A DNA stretch of 10,355 nt from Rhizobiaceae bacterium UBA1291 (GCA_002307905.1 DBUL01000230.1:1-10355); one strand, 5' to 3'. Positions 1 to 5,939 are shown, counted from the first letter of the stretch. Translations and numbers: made by a program. Notes: a model not told the origin generated them from the letters alone.

Positions 1-1
1 G

Positions 2-394
2 CCCCCGCTTGCGCGACAGCCCTTGGCCGGCGAGCACGAGGCGGTGGCGGCAAGCCTCGACCGGCTGATGGCCGAGCGCCGGCTCTATGGCGATACCGGC
101 CTCAACCTCGGCAAGCTGGCGCGGCGCATGGGCCTGCCGGCGCGGACCGTCTCGCAGGCGGTCAACCGCGTGCACGGCATGAGCGTCTCGCAATATGTCA
201 ACAATTTCCGGGTGGCCGAGGCCTGTCGGCTGCTGGCGGAAACTGACATGCCGGTGACCCGCATCGTGTTCGAGGCCGGCTTCATGACCAAGTCGAATTT
301 CAACCGGGAGTTCTTGCGGGTGACGGGGTCGAGCCCGACCGCCTTTAGGGCGGCGCAACGTGCGGCCGCGCTGACAGACGAGCCGGCAGGCTGA
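2..394 (+). CDS. AraC-family transcriptional regulator, C-terminal part (5' end outside window)
   Basis: The frame is open from base 2 with no convincing start codon, so the protein begins upstream of the window; a TTG at 23 exists but has no reason to be the start. The visible 130 residues are almost entirely an AraC/XylS DNA-binding domain. The first helix-turn-helix is around LNLGKLARRMGLPARTVSQA. The linker follows (MSVSQYVNNFRVAEACRLL). The second helix-turn-helix contains the family signature VFEAGFMTKSNFNREF, then the closing segment TGSSPTAFR. The stretch before the domain (LDRLMAERRLYGDTGLNL) resembles AraC proteins whose N-terminal half is a membrane sensor rather than a sugar-binding cupin, but that half is not visible. 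It converges on the transglutaminase gene at 437-1249, leaving 42 bases between the two stop codons. Its target and effector cannot be told from here. Confidence 0.9.
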   Translation, partial: PPLARQPLAGEHEAVAASLDRLMAERRLYGDTGLNLGKLARRMGLPARTVSQAVNRVHGMSVSQYVNNFRVAEACRLLAETDMPVTRIVFEAGFMTKSNFNREFLRVTGSSPTAFRAAQRAAALTDEPAG

Positions 395-404
395 GGGCCT
401 GCCG
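384..404 (+). terminator. Hairpin overlapping the stop codon of the AraC gene, possible terminator
   Basis: A perfect 8-base-pair inverted repeat, CGGCAGGC at 384-391 and GCCTGCCG at 397-404, has a 5-base loop at 392-396. The TGA stop codon (392-394) sits in the loop. The following bases are only moderately T-rich (CTTCC, then TTGTTT), so an intrinsic terminator is plausible but weak. Its place between two converging genes supports a terminator role. Confidence 0.5.
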
Positions 405-436
405 ACCTTCCTGGCATTGTTTCGAGCCGCATCGCC

Positions 437-1249
437 TCAGGCCGTCGGGATTTCTTCCGTCACCACCTCGAAGCGGGCGAGCCGCGCCGGGCCGAAGGCG
501 GTCGACAGCGCCACGTCTGTGGCGTCGCGGCCCGTCGCCATCAGGATGCGGCCGATGCGCGGTCTGTTGTGGCGGGCGTCGACCGTGTGCCAGTGGCCGC
601 CAAGATAGACCTCCATCCAGGCACTGAAATCCATCGGATTGCCGTCGGGCGGCACGCCGATATCGCCGAGATAGCCGGTGCAATAGCGCGCCGGAATATT
701 CATGCAGCGACACAGCGTGATCGCCAGATGGGCAAAGTCGCGGCAGACCCCGGTTCGGACGATGAAACCGTCATGGGCGGAGCGCGTCGCATCCGCCTTC
801 ATGTAGTCGAACTTGATATGGTTGTGGGCGAAGGTGAGGATCGCCTGCACCCGCGGCCAGCCGAGCGGCGTGTCGGAAAAGGTCGCCCAGGCGAAATCCG
901 CCATCCGGTCGGTGTCGCAGTAGCGGCTGCCGAGCAGGAAGACCAGCACGTCGTTCGGCAGGTCCTTGATGTCGTGCTGGAAGGCGCCCACGGGCAGCAC
1001 GTCGGGCTGGCCGTTGTCGTAGATCTCGAACTCGGTCGAAATCGTGGTGATGCCGGCCGGCGCGGTGATCCGGCTGCAGGCATTGCCGAAGCCGTCGATA
1101 TAGTCGCGCGCCTCGATCGGCCGATCGAAGCTCAGCACCTGCTCGCTGAGCAGGTCTGCCCGGCGAGACGGGTGGATGTTGAGCACGAGCAGCATCGCGG
1201 TATCCCGCTCGCATTCGTAGCCAATCTGGAAGCCGGCACGTATCTTCAT
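437..1249 (-). CDS. Transglutaminase-like protein (cysteine-protease-fold), atypical catalytic site
   Basis: This 270-residue protein has the layout of bacterial transglutaminase-core proteins: an N-terminal beta-rich region to about residue 130 (with IGYEC and LNIHPSRR), then the papain-like core. The nucleophile motif TGVCRDFAH places Cys169. The histidine motif, usually HAW, reads DFSAWMEVYL, with Ser209 where the His is expected. The Asp position is Asp224 in HTVDARHN. The C-terminal RDATDVALSTAFGP is typical of this subfamily. The ATG at 1249 was chosen because AAAAGGA lies 7 bases before it; the frame stays open upstream to 1363 but that stretch is low-complexity and would run into the preceding gene's end. 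It lies 88 bases after the first transglutaminase and is probably co-transcribed. Related proteins are annotated as transglutaminase-like or putative cysteine proteases; the substrate is unknown. No signal peptide is seen, so a cytoplasmic location is likely. Confidence 0.88.
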   Translation of the reverse strand: MKIRAGFQIGYECERDTAMLLVLNIHPSRRADLLSEQVLSFDRPIEARDYIDGFGNACSRITAPAGITTISTEFEIYDNGQPDVLPVGAFQHDIKDLPNDVLVFLLGSRYCDTDRMADFAWATFSDTPLGWPRVQAILTFAHNHIKFDYMKADATRSAHDGFIVRTGVCRDFAHLAITLCRCMNIPARYCTGYLGDIGVPPDGNPMDFSAWMEVYLGGHWHTVDARHNRPRIGRILMATGRDATDVALSTAFGPARLARFEVVTEEIPTA

Positions 1250-1254
1250 TCTCG

Positions 1255-1280
1255 GATCCTTTTGGGGGGAGGGTAGGATC
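1255..1280 (-). promoter_or_regulatory. Short inverted repeat covering the ribosome-binding site of the second transglutaminase
   Basis: GATCCT at 1255-1260 and AGGATC at 1275-1280 are perfect inverted repeats 14 bases apart. On the transcript of the gene starting at 1249, the proximal arm is AGGATC, which contains the Shine-Dalgarno AGGA, so the 6-base-pair hairpin could partly hide it. The intervening bases are C-rich on the minus strand. The stem is short and a functional role is an inference. Confidence 0.3.
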
Positions 1281-1337
1281 GCCGGAGCGGCGGCATCGAT
1301 TAAACGCAAGAACGGGCCTGGAGTTCCGCGCCGACGC

Positions 1338-2231
1338 TCAGGGCGGCGCAGCCCCGTCGCCATCGGAGGTCACGTTGACCTGCACGGTCAGCGACTTGAA
1401 ATCGGAGGCCCGCCCGTCATAGCTGCCCGATAGCGGAACAGCCTGGCGCGGATCGCGCGCCACGCCCACCCGGATCAGGTCGCGATTGCCGACAATGCCG
1501 TTGGTCGGATCGAACTCCACCCAGCCGGCGCCGGGAATATAGATCTGGCACCAGGCATGGGTCGACCCCCCGCCGAGCGTTGTCGACCCGTCGCGGCTCG
1601 GAACGTAGATATAGCCGGTAACGAAGCGGGCGGCCAAACCCAGCGCACGGGCGGCCTCCATCATCAGAAGTGCGAAATCCCGGCATGTTCCGGTCTTGAG
1701 CTCAAGCGTCTCCAAGGGTGCCTGCACCCCATGCTCGGAGCGGCGCACATAGGCGAAACTGTCGTGGATCATGTAGCACAGCCCCATCAGCAAACTGCTG
1801 GTGCGGGTCGGCTGGCGGCTGTGCACGAATTGGCGGGCAAAGGCGCCCAACAGATCGGCCGGGTCGGCGAAATGTCGGGCCATGGTCGGCGCGAGATCCG
1901 GCAATTCCTCGGCGTCATAGGCAAACGGATAGTCGATCGCGGCCTGATCAATCGGAAAGTCGAGCGCAGCATGTGGCGTGTGGTCGAGCCGGATGTTGCT
2001 CTCGAACCGCAGGCTGCGGGCTTCCTGGGAAAAGCTGACGAGCGCGACGCAATTGCCAAAGGGATCGTGGATCCAGCGGATCTGCTCGTAGGCTGGTTCG
2101 ACAACGAGGCTGACGTTCAGTAGCGTCTGGTCGAAACTGTCGCGCGGCCGGAACATCAGCCGGTGCTCGCCGAGCTTCACGGGTCGCTTGTACCGATAGT
2201 CCGTGATGTGGCGAACCGAAAATATGGTCAC
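1338..2231 (-). CDS. Transglutaminase family protein with bacterial transglutaminase N-terminal domain
   Basis: This 297-residue protein begins with the bacterial transglutaminase N-terminal domain (FSVRHITDYRYKRPV... EHRLMFRPRD), which runs to about residue 95. The transglutaminase core follows with an intact triad: Cys183 in TGTCRDFALL, His225 in THAWCQIYIPG, and Asp241 in WVEFDPTNGIVGNRDLIRV. The GTG at 2231 was preferred because the family usually starts a few residues before the VRHxTxYRY motif and GGGGAG (2236-2241) lies just upstream. An ATG at 2249 and a TTG at 2252 in the same frame would add 6 or 7 residues. No signal peptide or membrane segment is seen. In other bacteria such proteins often sit with alpha-E and circularly permuted ATP-grasp proteins; none is visible here. 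Instead it is followed after 88 bases by a second transglutaminase on the same strand. The biochemical function is undetermined: amide hydrolysis, crosslinking and peptide processing are all possible. Confidence 0.92.
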   Translation of the reverse strand: MTIFSVRHITDYRYKRPVKLGEHRLMFRPRDSFDQTLLNVSLVVEPAYEQIRWIHDPFGNCVALVSFSQEARSLRFESNIRLDHTPHAALDFPIDQAAIDYPFAYDAEELPDLAPTMARHFADPADLLGAFARQFVHSRQPTRTSSLLMGLCYMIHDSFAYVRRSEHGVQAPLETLELKTGTCRDFALLMMEAARALGLAARFVTGYIYVPSRDGSTTLGGGSTHAWCQIYIPGAGWVEFDPTNGIVGNRDLIRVGVARDPRQAVPLSGSYDGRASDFKSLTVQVNVTSDGDGAAPP

Positions 2232-2235
2232 GATA

Positions 2236-2241
2236 CTCCCC
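2236..2241 (-). promoter_or_regulatory. Shine-Dalgarno supporting the GTG start of the first transglutaminase
   Basis: On the minus strand GGGGAG precedes the GTG at 2231 by 4 bases, which is slightly close. The only other good match, AGGAG at 2265-2269, is 15 bases from the ATG at 2249 and lies largely within a hairpin stem. This favours GTG but does not settle it. Confidence 0.45.
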
Positions 2242-2265
2242 GCCCCCATCAAGCAGGGGAATGAC

Positions 2266-2316
2266 TCCTGCGCCCGAACCGTGCCGCGCCTCGCGGTGAC
2301 CTGTTCGAGCGCAGGA
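2266..2316 (-). other. Long nested stem-loop between the DUF3309 gene and the first transglutaminase
   Basis: Three nested stems are seen. TCCTGCGC (2266-2273) pairs with GCGCAGGA (2309-2316). After a C/A mismatch, CGAAC (2275-2279) pairs with GTTCG (2303-2307). After an internal loop, CCGCG (2284-2288) pairs with CGCGG (2292-2296) around a 3-base loop. That is 18 base pairs in 51 bases. It begins 11 bases after the stop codon of the DUF3309 gene. No T-run follows in the minus direction, so it is not a classical intrinsic terminator. It may end or stabilise the upstream transcript or reduce readthrough into the transglutaminases. The distal arm also contains an AGGA. Confidence 0.6.
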
Positions 2317-2327
2317 CTGGGTTGGAA

Positions 2328-2492
2328 TCAGAGCCGGCCGGTAAGCACCAGGATCAGAAGAATGATGAGCACGACGCCGAGCACGCCGACGCCGCCATGA
2401 CCGAAGCCATAGCCATAGCCGCCGAAGCGACCGCTAAAGCCACCCAGCAGGGCAATGATGAGGATGATGATGAGAATTGTTCCGAGCGACAT
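2328..2492 (-). CDS. DUF3309-type small membrane protein
   Basis: This 54-residue protein starts MSLGTILIIILIIALLGG, has a glycine/tyrosine/phenylalanine-rich middle (GRFGGYGYGFGHGG), and ends with a second hydrophobic stretch, VLGVVLIILLILVLTGRL. This matches the DUF3309 pattern: two short membrane segments around a Gly/aromatic hinge, opening MSLGT and ending in GR plus a hydrophobic residue. The usual length is about 50 residues. The ATG at 2492 is preceded by GGAG with 9 bases of spacing, and the stop TGA is at 2328-2330. No role is established for the family; these mini-proteins are common in Alphaproteobacteria and I would expect envelope or stress association, which is an inference. 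The gene has a 374-base gene-free region upstream, consistent with its own promoter, and a long hairpin just downstream, consistent with its own transcript. Confidence 0.87.
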   Translation of the reverse strand: MSLGTILIIILIIALLGGFSGRFGGYGYGFGHGGVGVLGVVLIILLILVLTGRL

Positions 2493-2866
2493 GCAGTTGA
2501 TCTCCGTTGCTGTTCACGATGGCCTGTACATTTGCACGTCAGGCCAAGGCTTGGATCGATGATGGCACGGCCTGGAGGAATAGATTTGCCTCCAACTCTA
2601 TTAAGTACAGGGACAAAAGATGTTTGTACAGTTGCCGCAACGACTTCGCTCACAATGCAAAGACGTTTGAGGGGGGAGGCCCGTCGCGGCCTGACGGCGA
2701 AAGGATGTGCCAGGCAGCTGTGCATGGCGGTAGCCGCAAATTGTCCCCAGGCTTGGCAGCCGCATCCCCACGGGCGCGGCCAAACACCCCTGCGCCACAG
2801 GTATCCGCACTATTGCGACCTGCATCAACTCCATGGCCACCAGTGATGTGGAGCAGGAGCGAGGGA
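2493..2866. other. Gene-free stretch of 374 bases upstream of the DUF3309 gene
   Basis: No open frame here has recognisable family features, ribosome-binding site and coding character together. The half next to the DUF3309 gene holds several small inverted repeats: GGCCTG (2521-2526) with CAGGCC (2540-2545), CCAAG/CTTGG at 2544-2554, and TGGAGG (2573-2578) with CCTCCA (2589-2594). An AT-rich patch lies at about 2579-2630, where a promoter for the DUF3309 gene is most likely, although no convincing -35/-10 pair was found. GTACAG occurs at 2605-2610 and again at 2626-2631, 21 bases apart, and GTACA at 2526-2530. No GGAAC/CGTT general-stress promoter was found. The remainder (about 2640-2866) shows nothing recognisable. 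Confidence 0.6.
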
Positions 2867-3532
2867 TCAGGTCCCTGGCTCTTCCCCATGCCGGGCAAAA
2901 GGCAGATTGCACATGCGCCCAAGGGCAAAGACGAGGGCGACTGCCCCCGCGGCGAAAAGCCCGTAATCCTGCGGCACACCGAGCATGAAGGCGGCGGTCC
3001 CGCCGATCGCTGACCAGGCGAGCGGGATGACCAGCAACCAGCGCACCGCCGACCAGCGCCCGAGCAGCAGAATGCCGATGGTGAAGATCGTCGTCGGGCA
3101 GGGCGCAATGCCGAGCATCGGCATCGCCGGATAGATGTGCCCAGCAGCCATTCCCCAGAGCGGATATGCGAGGATCGCAAAGACGATGAGCAGCAGGCCT
3201 GCGGCGGTACGGCCGTCTTTCCGCATCGCGAAATTGACCTCCGCTCCCCGCACCGCGAAAACCGCGAAGAAAACAGCCTCCGCCACGAAGACTGCGGCGA
3301 ACAGCAAGGCTGCGGGGTTGATCACTGAGAAGAACAGCCCGTGATAGGCGATGCCATTGACCGCCCACATTGCTGCAAGCACGCCAAGTATGCCCGGATC
3401 GGTAAACCGGCCGCGTCGCAGGAGGAGCAATAGACATAGGAACGCGGCTGCATAGGCGAGGACCTGCGTCGGCCAGAGAGCCTCGTTGTATCGCACGAAG
3501 ACGGCGAAGAAGTCTGCGCGACTGAAGGGCAA
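2867..3532 (-). CDS. DUF6064 family membrane protein
   Basis: This 221-residue protein is almost entirely hydrophobic, with about seven predicted membrane segments near residues 23-38, 48-68, 72-94, 111-130, 135-157, 164-186 and 190-205. The opening PFSRADFFAVFVRYNEALWPTQ and the segment GIAPCPTTIFTIGILLL (Pro-Cys-Pro-Thr-Thr at 144-148) match my memory of the DUF6064 family, whose function is unknown. The start is TTG at 3532: GGGAG lies 8 bases upstream, the N-terminal family motif begins right there, and the next in-frame Met is at residue 55. It follows a 48-residue membrane mini-protein after 83 bases on the same strand. The conserved Cys-Pro pair inside a membrane segment may matter for function, but no reaction can be assigned. 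The family assignment is fairly sure; the role is unknown. Confidence 0.85.
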   Translation of the reverse strand: MPFSRADFFAVFVRYNEALWPTQVLAYAAAFLCLLLLLRRGRFTDPGILGVLAAMWAVNGIAYHGLFFSVINPAALLFAAVFVAEAVFFAVFAVRGAEVNFAMRKDGRTAAGLLLIVFAILAYPLWGMAAGHIYPAMPMLGIAPCPTTIFTIGILLLGRWSAVRWLLVIPLAWSAIGGTAAFMLGVPQDYGLFAAGAVALVFALGRMCNLPFARHGEEPGT

Positions 3533-3540
3533 GACGATCT

Positions 3541-3545
3541 CTCCC
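3541..3545 (-). promoter_or_regulatory. Shine-Dalgarno that decides the TTG start of the DUF6064 gene
   Basis: GGGAG on the minus strand lies 8 bases before TTG (3530-3532). No ATG or GTG nearby in the frame gives a full-length DUF6064 N-terminus. Confidence 0.6.
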
Positions 3546-3615
3546 GACGATGGATGGGCAGTCTAGCTCAGCACACGGCCTGCGCCATTGCCGCGCTTTG
3601 CCAAGGCCTCCGGCC

Positions 3616-3762
3616 TCAGTTGCCGATGAACTGGAAATAGGCCCAGGCGACGCCAAACGCGGCGATCACCCCGAGCACGACCAGGAGCGTCTTCTGTCCC
3701 GGATTGGGCTTTTTCGGCTCCGGCGGCTTCTGCGGCCTTTTGAAATCAACGACAGTGTTCAT
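3616..3762 (-). CDS. Small single-pass membrane protein, unknown function
   Basis: This 48-residue protein has a charged, proline-rich N-terminus (FKRPQKPPEPKKPNPGQK, about residues 8-24). One hydrophobic segment follows, TLLVVLGVIAAFGVAWAYF (25-43), and then a short tail QFIGN. The ATG at 3762 has a near-ideal AGGAG (3769-3773) 6 bases upstream, and the reading frame ends in TGA at 3616-3618. The basic N-terminus before one membrane helix suggests a cytoplasmic N-terminus by the positive-inside rule. I do not recognise a named family. It lies between msrB and the DUF6064 gene, all on the minus strand, with 210 and 83 bases of spacing. Good start signals and a coherent composition make a real gene likely; there is no evidence for what it does. 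Confidence 0.75.
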   Translation of the reverse strand: MNTVVDFKRPQKPPEPKKPNPGQKTLLVVLGVIAAFGVAWAYFQFIGN

Positions 3763-3848
3763 GGATGTCTCCTGATTGTGTTTGTCCGGACTTTAGCCGC
3801 AAGGAGATTGAGAAAGTGCTGATGGACGGCAAAGGTCGCCGGTGTCGC

Positions 3849-3865
3849 ATGCCGGTCAACGGCAT
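3849..3865. repeat. Small perfect inverted repeat upstream of the 48-residue protein gene
   Basis: ATGCCG (3849-3854) and CGGCAT (3860-3865) are separated by GTCAA. On the minus strand the spacer gives TTGAC, so the repeat would straddle a possible -35 element for the gene starting at 3762. An operator is conceivable, but the match is short. Confidence 0.3.
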
Positions 3866-3901
3866 TGATAGTGTTGTCGGACCGCTCGTTTCGGCAACCA
3901 C

Positions 3902-3924
3902 CCCTCTGCCCGGCAGGCAGAGGG
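3902..3924 (-). terminator. Perfect 9-base-pair hairpin downstream of msrB, probable transcript end
   Basis: CCCTCTGCC (3902-3910) and GGCAGAGGG (3916-3924) pair perfectly around the loop CGGCA. The hairpin begins 48 bases after the msrB stop codon, in a 210-base gap. No T-run follows on either strand, so intrinsic termination is uncertain; 3'-end protection or a factor-dependent terminator is possible. The position suggests that msrB is transcribed separately from the genes below it. Confidence 0.5.
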
Positions 3925-3972
3925 CGGTGTCCCGGCAAGACCTCGCAGTCGCTCTTCCGCGAGGGCCAGCCC

Positions 3973-4383
3973 TCACTCCACCGTCTCAAACACCATCGAA
4001 TGACCGTTGATGCAATAGCGCAGGCCGGTCGGCTTGGGTCCGTCGGGAAAGACGTGGCCGAGATGGCCGCCGCAATTGGCGCAGCGGATTTCGGTCCTGA
4101 CCATGCCGAGCGAGGCGTCGCGATGCTCGGTCACGGCACCCGGCGTCACCGGCTCGAAATAGCTCGGCCAACCGCAGCCCGCATCGAACTTGGTGTCGGA
4201 ATAGAACAGCGGCGTTTCGCAGGCGGCGCAGCGGTAGAGGCCCTTCTCGAAATTGTCCCAATAGGGGCCGGTAAACGGCCGCTCGGTGCCGTGCTCGCGC
4301 AGGATGCGGTATTGCTCCGGCGTCAACTGCTCACGCCATTCGGCATCGGTCTTCTCGATCTTCGGCTTTGTCATTTCGCTCAT
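3973..4383 (-). CDS. msrB: Peptide-methionine (R)-S-oxide reductase MsrB
   Basis: MsrB reduces the R-epimer of methionine sulfoxide in oxidised proteins back to methionine, normally using thioredoxin. The 136-residue length is normal for a stand-alone MsrB. The visible signatures are in order. The substrate/resolving region is [13 protein letters not shown], with Cys70 at the usual resolving position. Zinc ligands are two CxxC pairs, Cys52/Cys55 (RCAAC) and Cys101/Cys104 (RCANC). The [12 protein letters not shown] block follows, then the catalytic motif [11 protein letters not shown] with nucleophile Cys124. No signal peptide is present, so it acts in the cytoplasm. The ATG at 4383 has GGGAG 8 bases upstream; an in-frame ATG three codons later is a less likely start. 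It is divergent from the flavocytochrome gene at 4593, sharing a 209-base control region, and is not fused to or beside msrA. Confidence 0.97.
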   Translation of the reverse strand: MSEMTKPKIEKTDAEWREQLTPEQYRILREHGTERPFTGPYWDNFEKGLYRCAACETPLFYSDTKFDAGCGWPSYFEPVTPGAVTEHRDASLGMVRTEIRCANCGGHLGHVFPDGPKPTGLRYCINGHSMVFETVE

Positions 4384-4411
4384 TGGTGAAGCTCCCTTGT
4401 CTTGCGTTCAT

Positions 4412-4439
4412 AGATAGGGTCGCAATCGCTCCGCGGCAA
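4412..4439 (-). promoter_or_regulatory. Candidate promoter for msrB
   Basis: On the minus strand TTGCCG (4434-4439) and CTATCT (4412-4417) are separated by 16 bases. This resembles the rhizobial housekeeping pattern CTTGAC-N17-CTATAT, with partial matches in both boxes. It lies about 30 to 55 bases before the msrB start. Confidence 0.35.
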
Positions 4440-4592
4440 TTACGCCGTGCGCCGTCCCTCGTCGCGGAGATGGTTTGTCTGTATAAGGAATTCTGTGCGG
4501 ACTCATCCGTCGTCAGCGAAGGGGTCGGAAAAGACGAGGGCAGTTGTTTTTGTCCTTGGAAGCCGACCTCTCGTCAAAAGGGGAAACGTGCC

Positions 4593-5939
4593 ATGCGGAA
4601 TATCAAGCTTGCCTTGTGGGGCGCATTGGTCCTGTTGAGCCTGCTCTGGCTGGCCGCCGAGCCGGGCGTGTTCCAGTCGGAAAATGTCTTCGCCCTGCGC
4701 GCCGCCATGATCCAGTACAGCGGCGTGCTGGCCATCGGCGCCATGAGCATCGCGATGGTTCTGGCGTTGAGGCCCGGCTGGCCGGAAACCTGGCTGGGCG
4801 GCCTCGACAAGATGTACCGCCTGCACAAATGGCTTGGAATTTCAGCGCTGGTGCTCTCGGTTGCTCATTGGCTCTGGTTCGAGGCGCCGCGATGGGCGAT
4901 TGACCTCGGCCTCATCGCGCGGCCCGAGCGCGGAGCGAGGCCGGAAATCGAAAATCCCGTCCAGCAATTCCTGATCGGCCTGCGCGATCCCGCCGAGGGT
5001 CTGGGCGAATGGGCGTTCTATATCTCCATCGTGCTGATCGTCCTGGCGCTCATCCCGCGCTTTTCCTACTGGTGGTTCTTCAAGACCCACCGGATTCTGG
5101 CCGTCACCTATCTTGTGCTGGTCTTCCATGCCGTAGTGCTGGCGCAGTTCAGCTACTGGACCCAGCCGGTCGGCATCGTGCTGGCCGTGCTCCTCATTTC
5201 CGGCACGGTCGCTGCGGTCATCGTCCTCTTGCGACGTGTGGGCATCAGCCGGCAGGCCATGGGCAACGTCATCTCGCTCACGAAATATCCCGGCGTCCGG
5301 GCGCTCGAGATCGACATGAAAATGGAGCCCGGTTGGCAAGGCCACCTGCCCGGTCAGTTCGCTTTCGTCACCTCCGACAAGGGCGAGGGCGCGCACCCGT
5401 TCACCATCGCCTCCGCTTGGAGCCCCGCCGACAGCCATGTCACCTTCATCACCAAGGCGCTGGGGGACTATACGAGCCGTCTCCCCGACACGCTCAGCGT
5501 CGGCCAGCAGGTCAAGGTCGAGGGGCCTTATGGCCGCTTCACCTTCGACGACGATTGTCCGCGCCAGATCTGGATCGGTGGAGGCATCGGCATCACCCCC
5601 TTCATCGCCCGGATGAAATACCTTGCGGAGGTGGTGCCTGATCGGCGCGGCCAGCAGGCGATCGACCTCTTCCATTCCTCCGCGGAACTCGACGAGGACG
5701 CGTTTGCGCGGCTGAGCGCCGATGCCGCGGCCGCCAACGTGCGCCTGCACATCCTCGTTGATGCCCGCGATGGCCTGCTCACCGGCAAGCGCATCCGTGC
5801 CGAGGTGCCCGAATGGCGAGAGGCAAGCTTCTGGTTCTGCGGTCCCACGGGTTTTGCCGACGCGCTCAAGCGCGATTTCGCGGGCGAAGGTCTCGATGTC
5901 AAGAAGCACTTCAATCAGGAGCTCTTCTCGATGCGGTGA
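4593..5939 (+). CDS. Ferric-reductase-like membrane flavocytochrome (FAD/NAD(P)H oxidoreductase)
   Basis: This 448-residue protein has two parts. The N-terminal half (about 1-215) has roughly six membrane helices with the ferric-reductase heme pattern: His78 (YRLHKWLG) and His92 (SVAHWLW) on one helix, and His166 (KTHRILA) and His179 (LVFHAVVL) on another, enough for two b-hemes. The C-terminal half is a ferredoxin-reductase-type module. It has the FAD motif HPFTIAS (268-274), GPYGRFTF (311-318), the nucleotide loop GGGIGITPF (329-337) and CGPTGF (416-421). Electrons should pass from cytoplasmic NAD(P)H through FAD and heme across the membrane; the acceptor (ferric iron, oxygen or another carrier) is unknown. 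The ATG at 4593 follows AAAAGGGG with fitting spacing. The frame is open upstream to 4368, but that stretch crosses the msrB control region. It is not an MsrQ, which lacks the flavin module. Confidence 0.9.
   Translation: MRNIKLALWGALVLLSLLWLAAEPGVFQSENVFALRAAMIQYSGVLAIGAMSIAMVLALRPGWPETWLGGLDKMYRLHKWLGISALVLSVAHWLWFEAPRWAIDLGLIARPERGARPEIENPVQQFLIGLRDPAEGLGEWAFYISIVLIVLALIPRFSYWWFFKTHRILAVTYLVLVFHAVVLAQFSYWTQPVGIVLAVLLISGTVAAVIVLLRRVGISRQAMGNVISLTKYPGVRALEIDMKMEPGWQGHLPGQFAFVTSDKGEGAHPFTIASAWSPADSHVTFITKALGDYTSRLPDTLSVGQQVKVEGPYGRFTFDDDCPRQIWIGGGIGITPFIARMKYLAEVVPDRRGQQAIDLFHSSAELDEDAFARLSADAAAANVRLHILVDARDGLLTGKRIRAEVPEWREASFWFCGPTGFADALKRDFAGEGLDVKKHFNQELFSMR

Noticed and set aside
2493..2866. 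General-stress (EcfG-type) promoter for DUF3309
   Set aside because: I looked for GGAAC followed by CGTT at about 16-17 bases on the minus strand and found no match.
2507..3013. Plus-strand frame across the gene-free region
   Set aside because: No ribosome-binding site, no motif, and it runs antisense into the DUF6064 gene.
2601..3656. Long minus-strand frame spanning the gene-free region and the DUF6064 gene
   Set aside because: It overlaps the convincing DUF6064 and 48-residue genes out of phase and has no recognisable domain.
4842..5909. Minus-strand open frame opposite the flavocytochrome gene
   Set aside because: Low-complexity charged translation with no motif; the plus strand carries heme, FAD and NAD(P) motifs.
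4593..5939. MsrQ partner of a methionine sulfoxide reductase
   Set aside because: The protein carries a full FAD/NAD(P)H module, which MsrQ lacks, and no MsrP gene is present.
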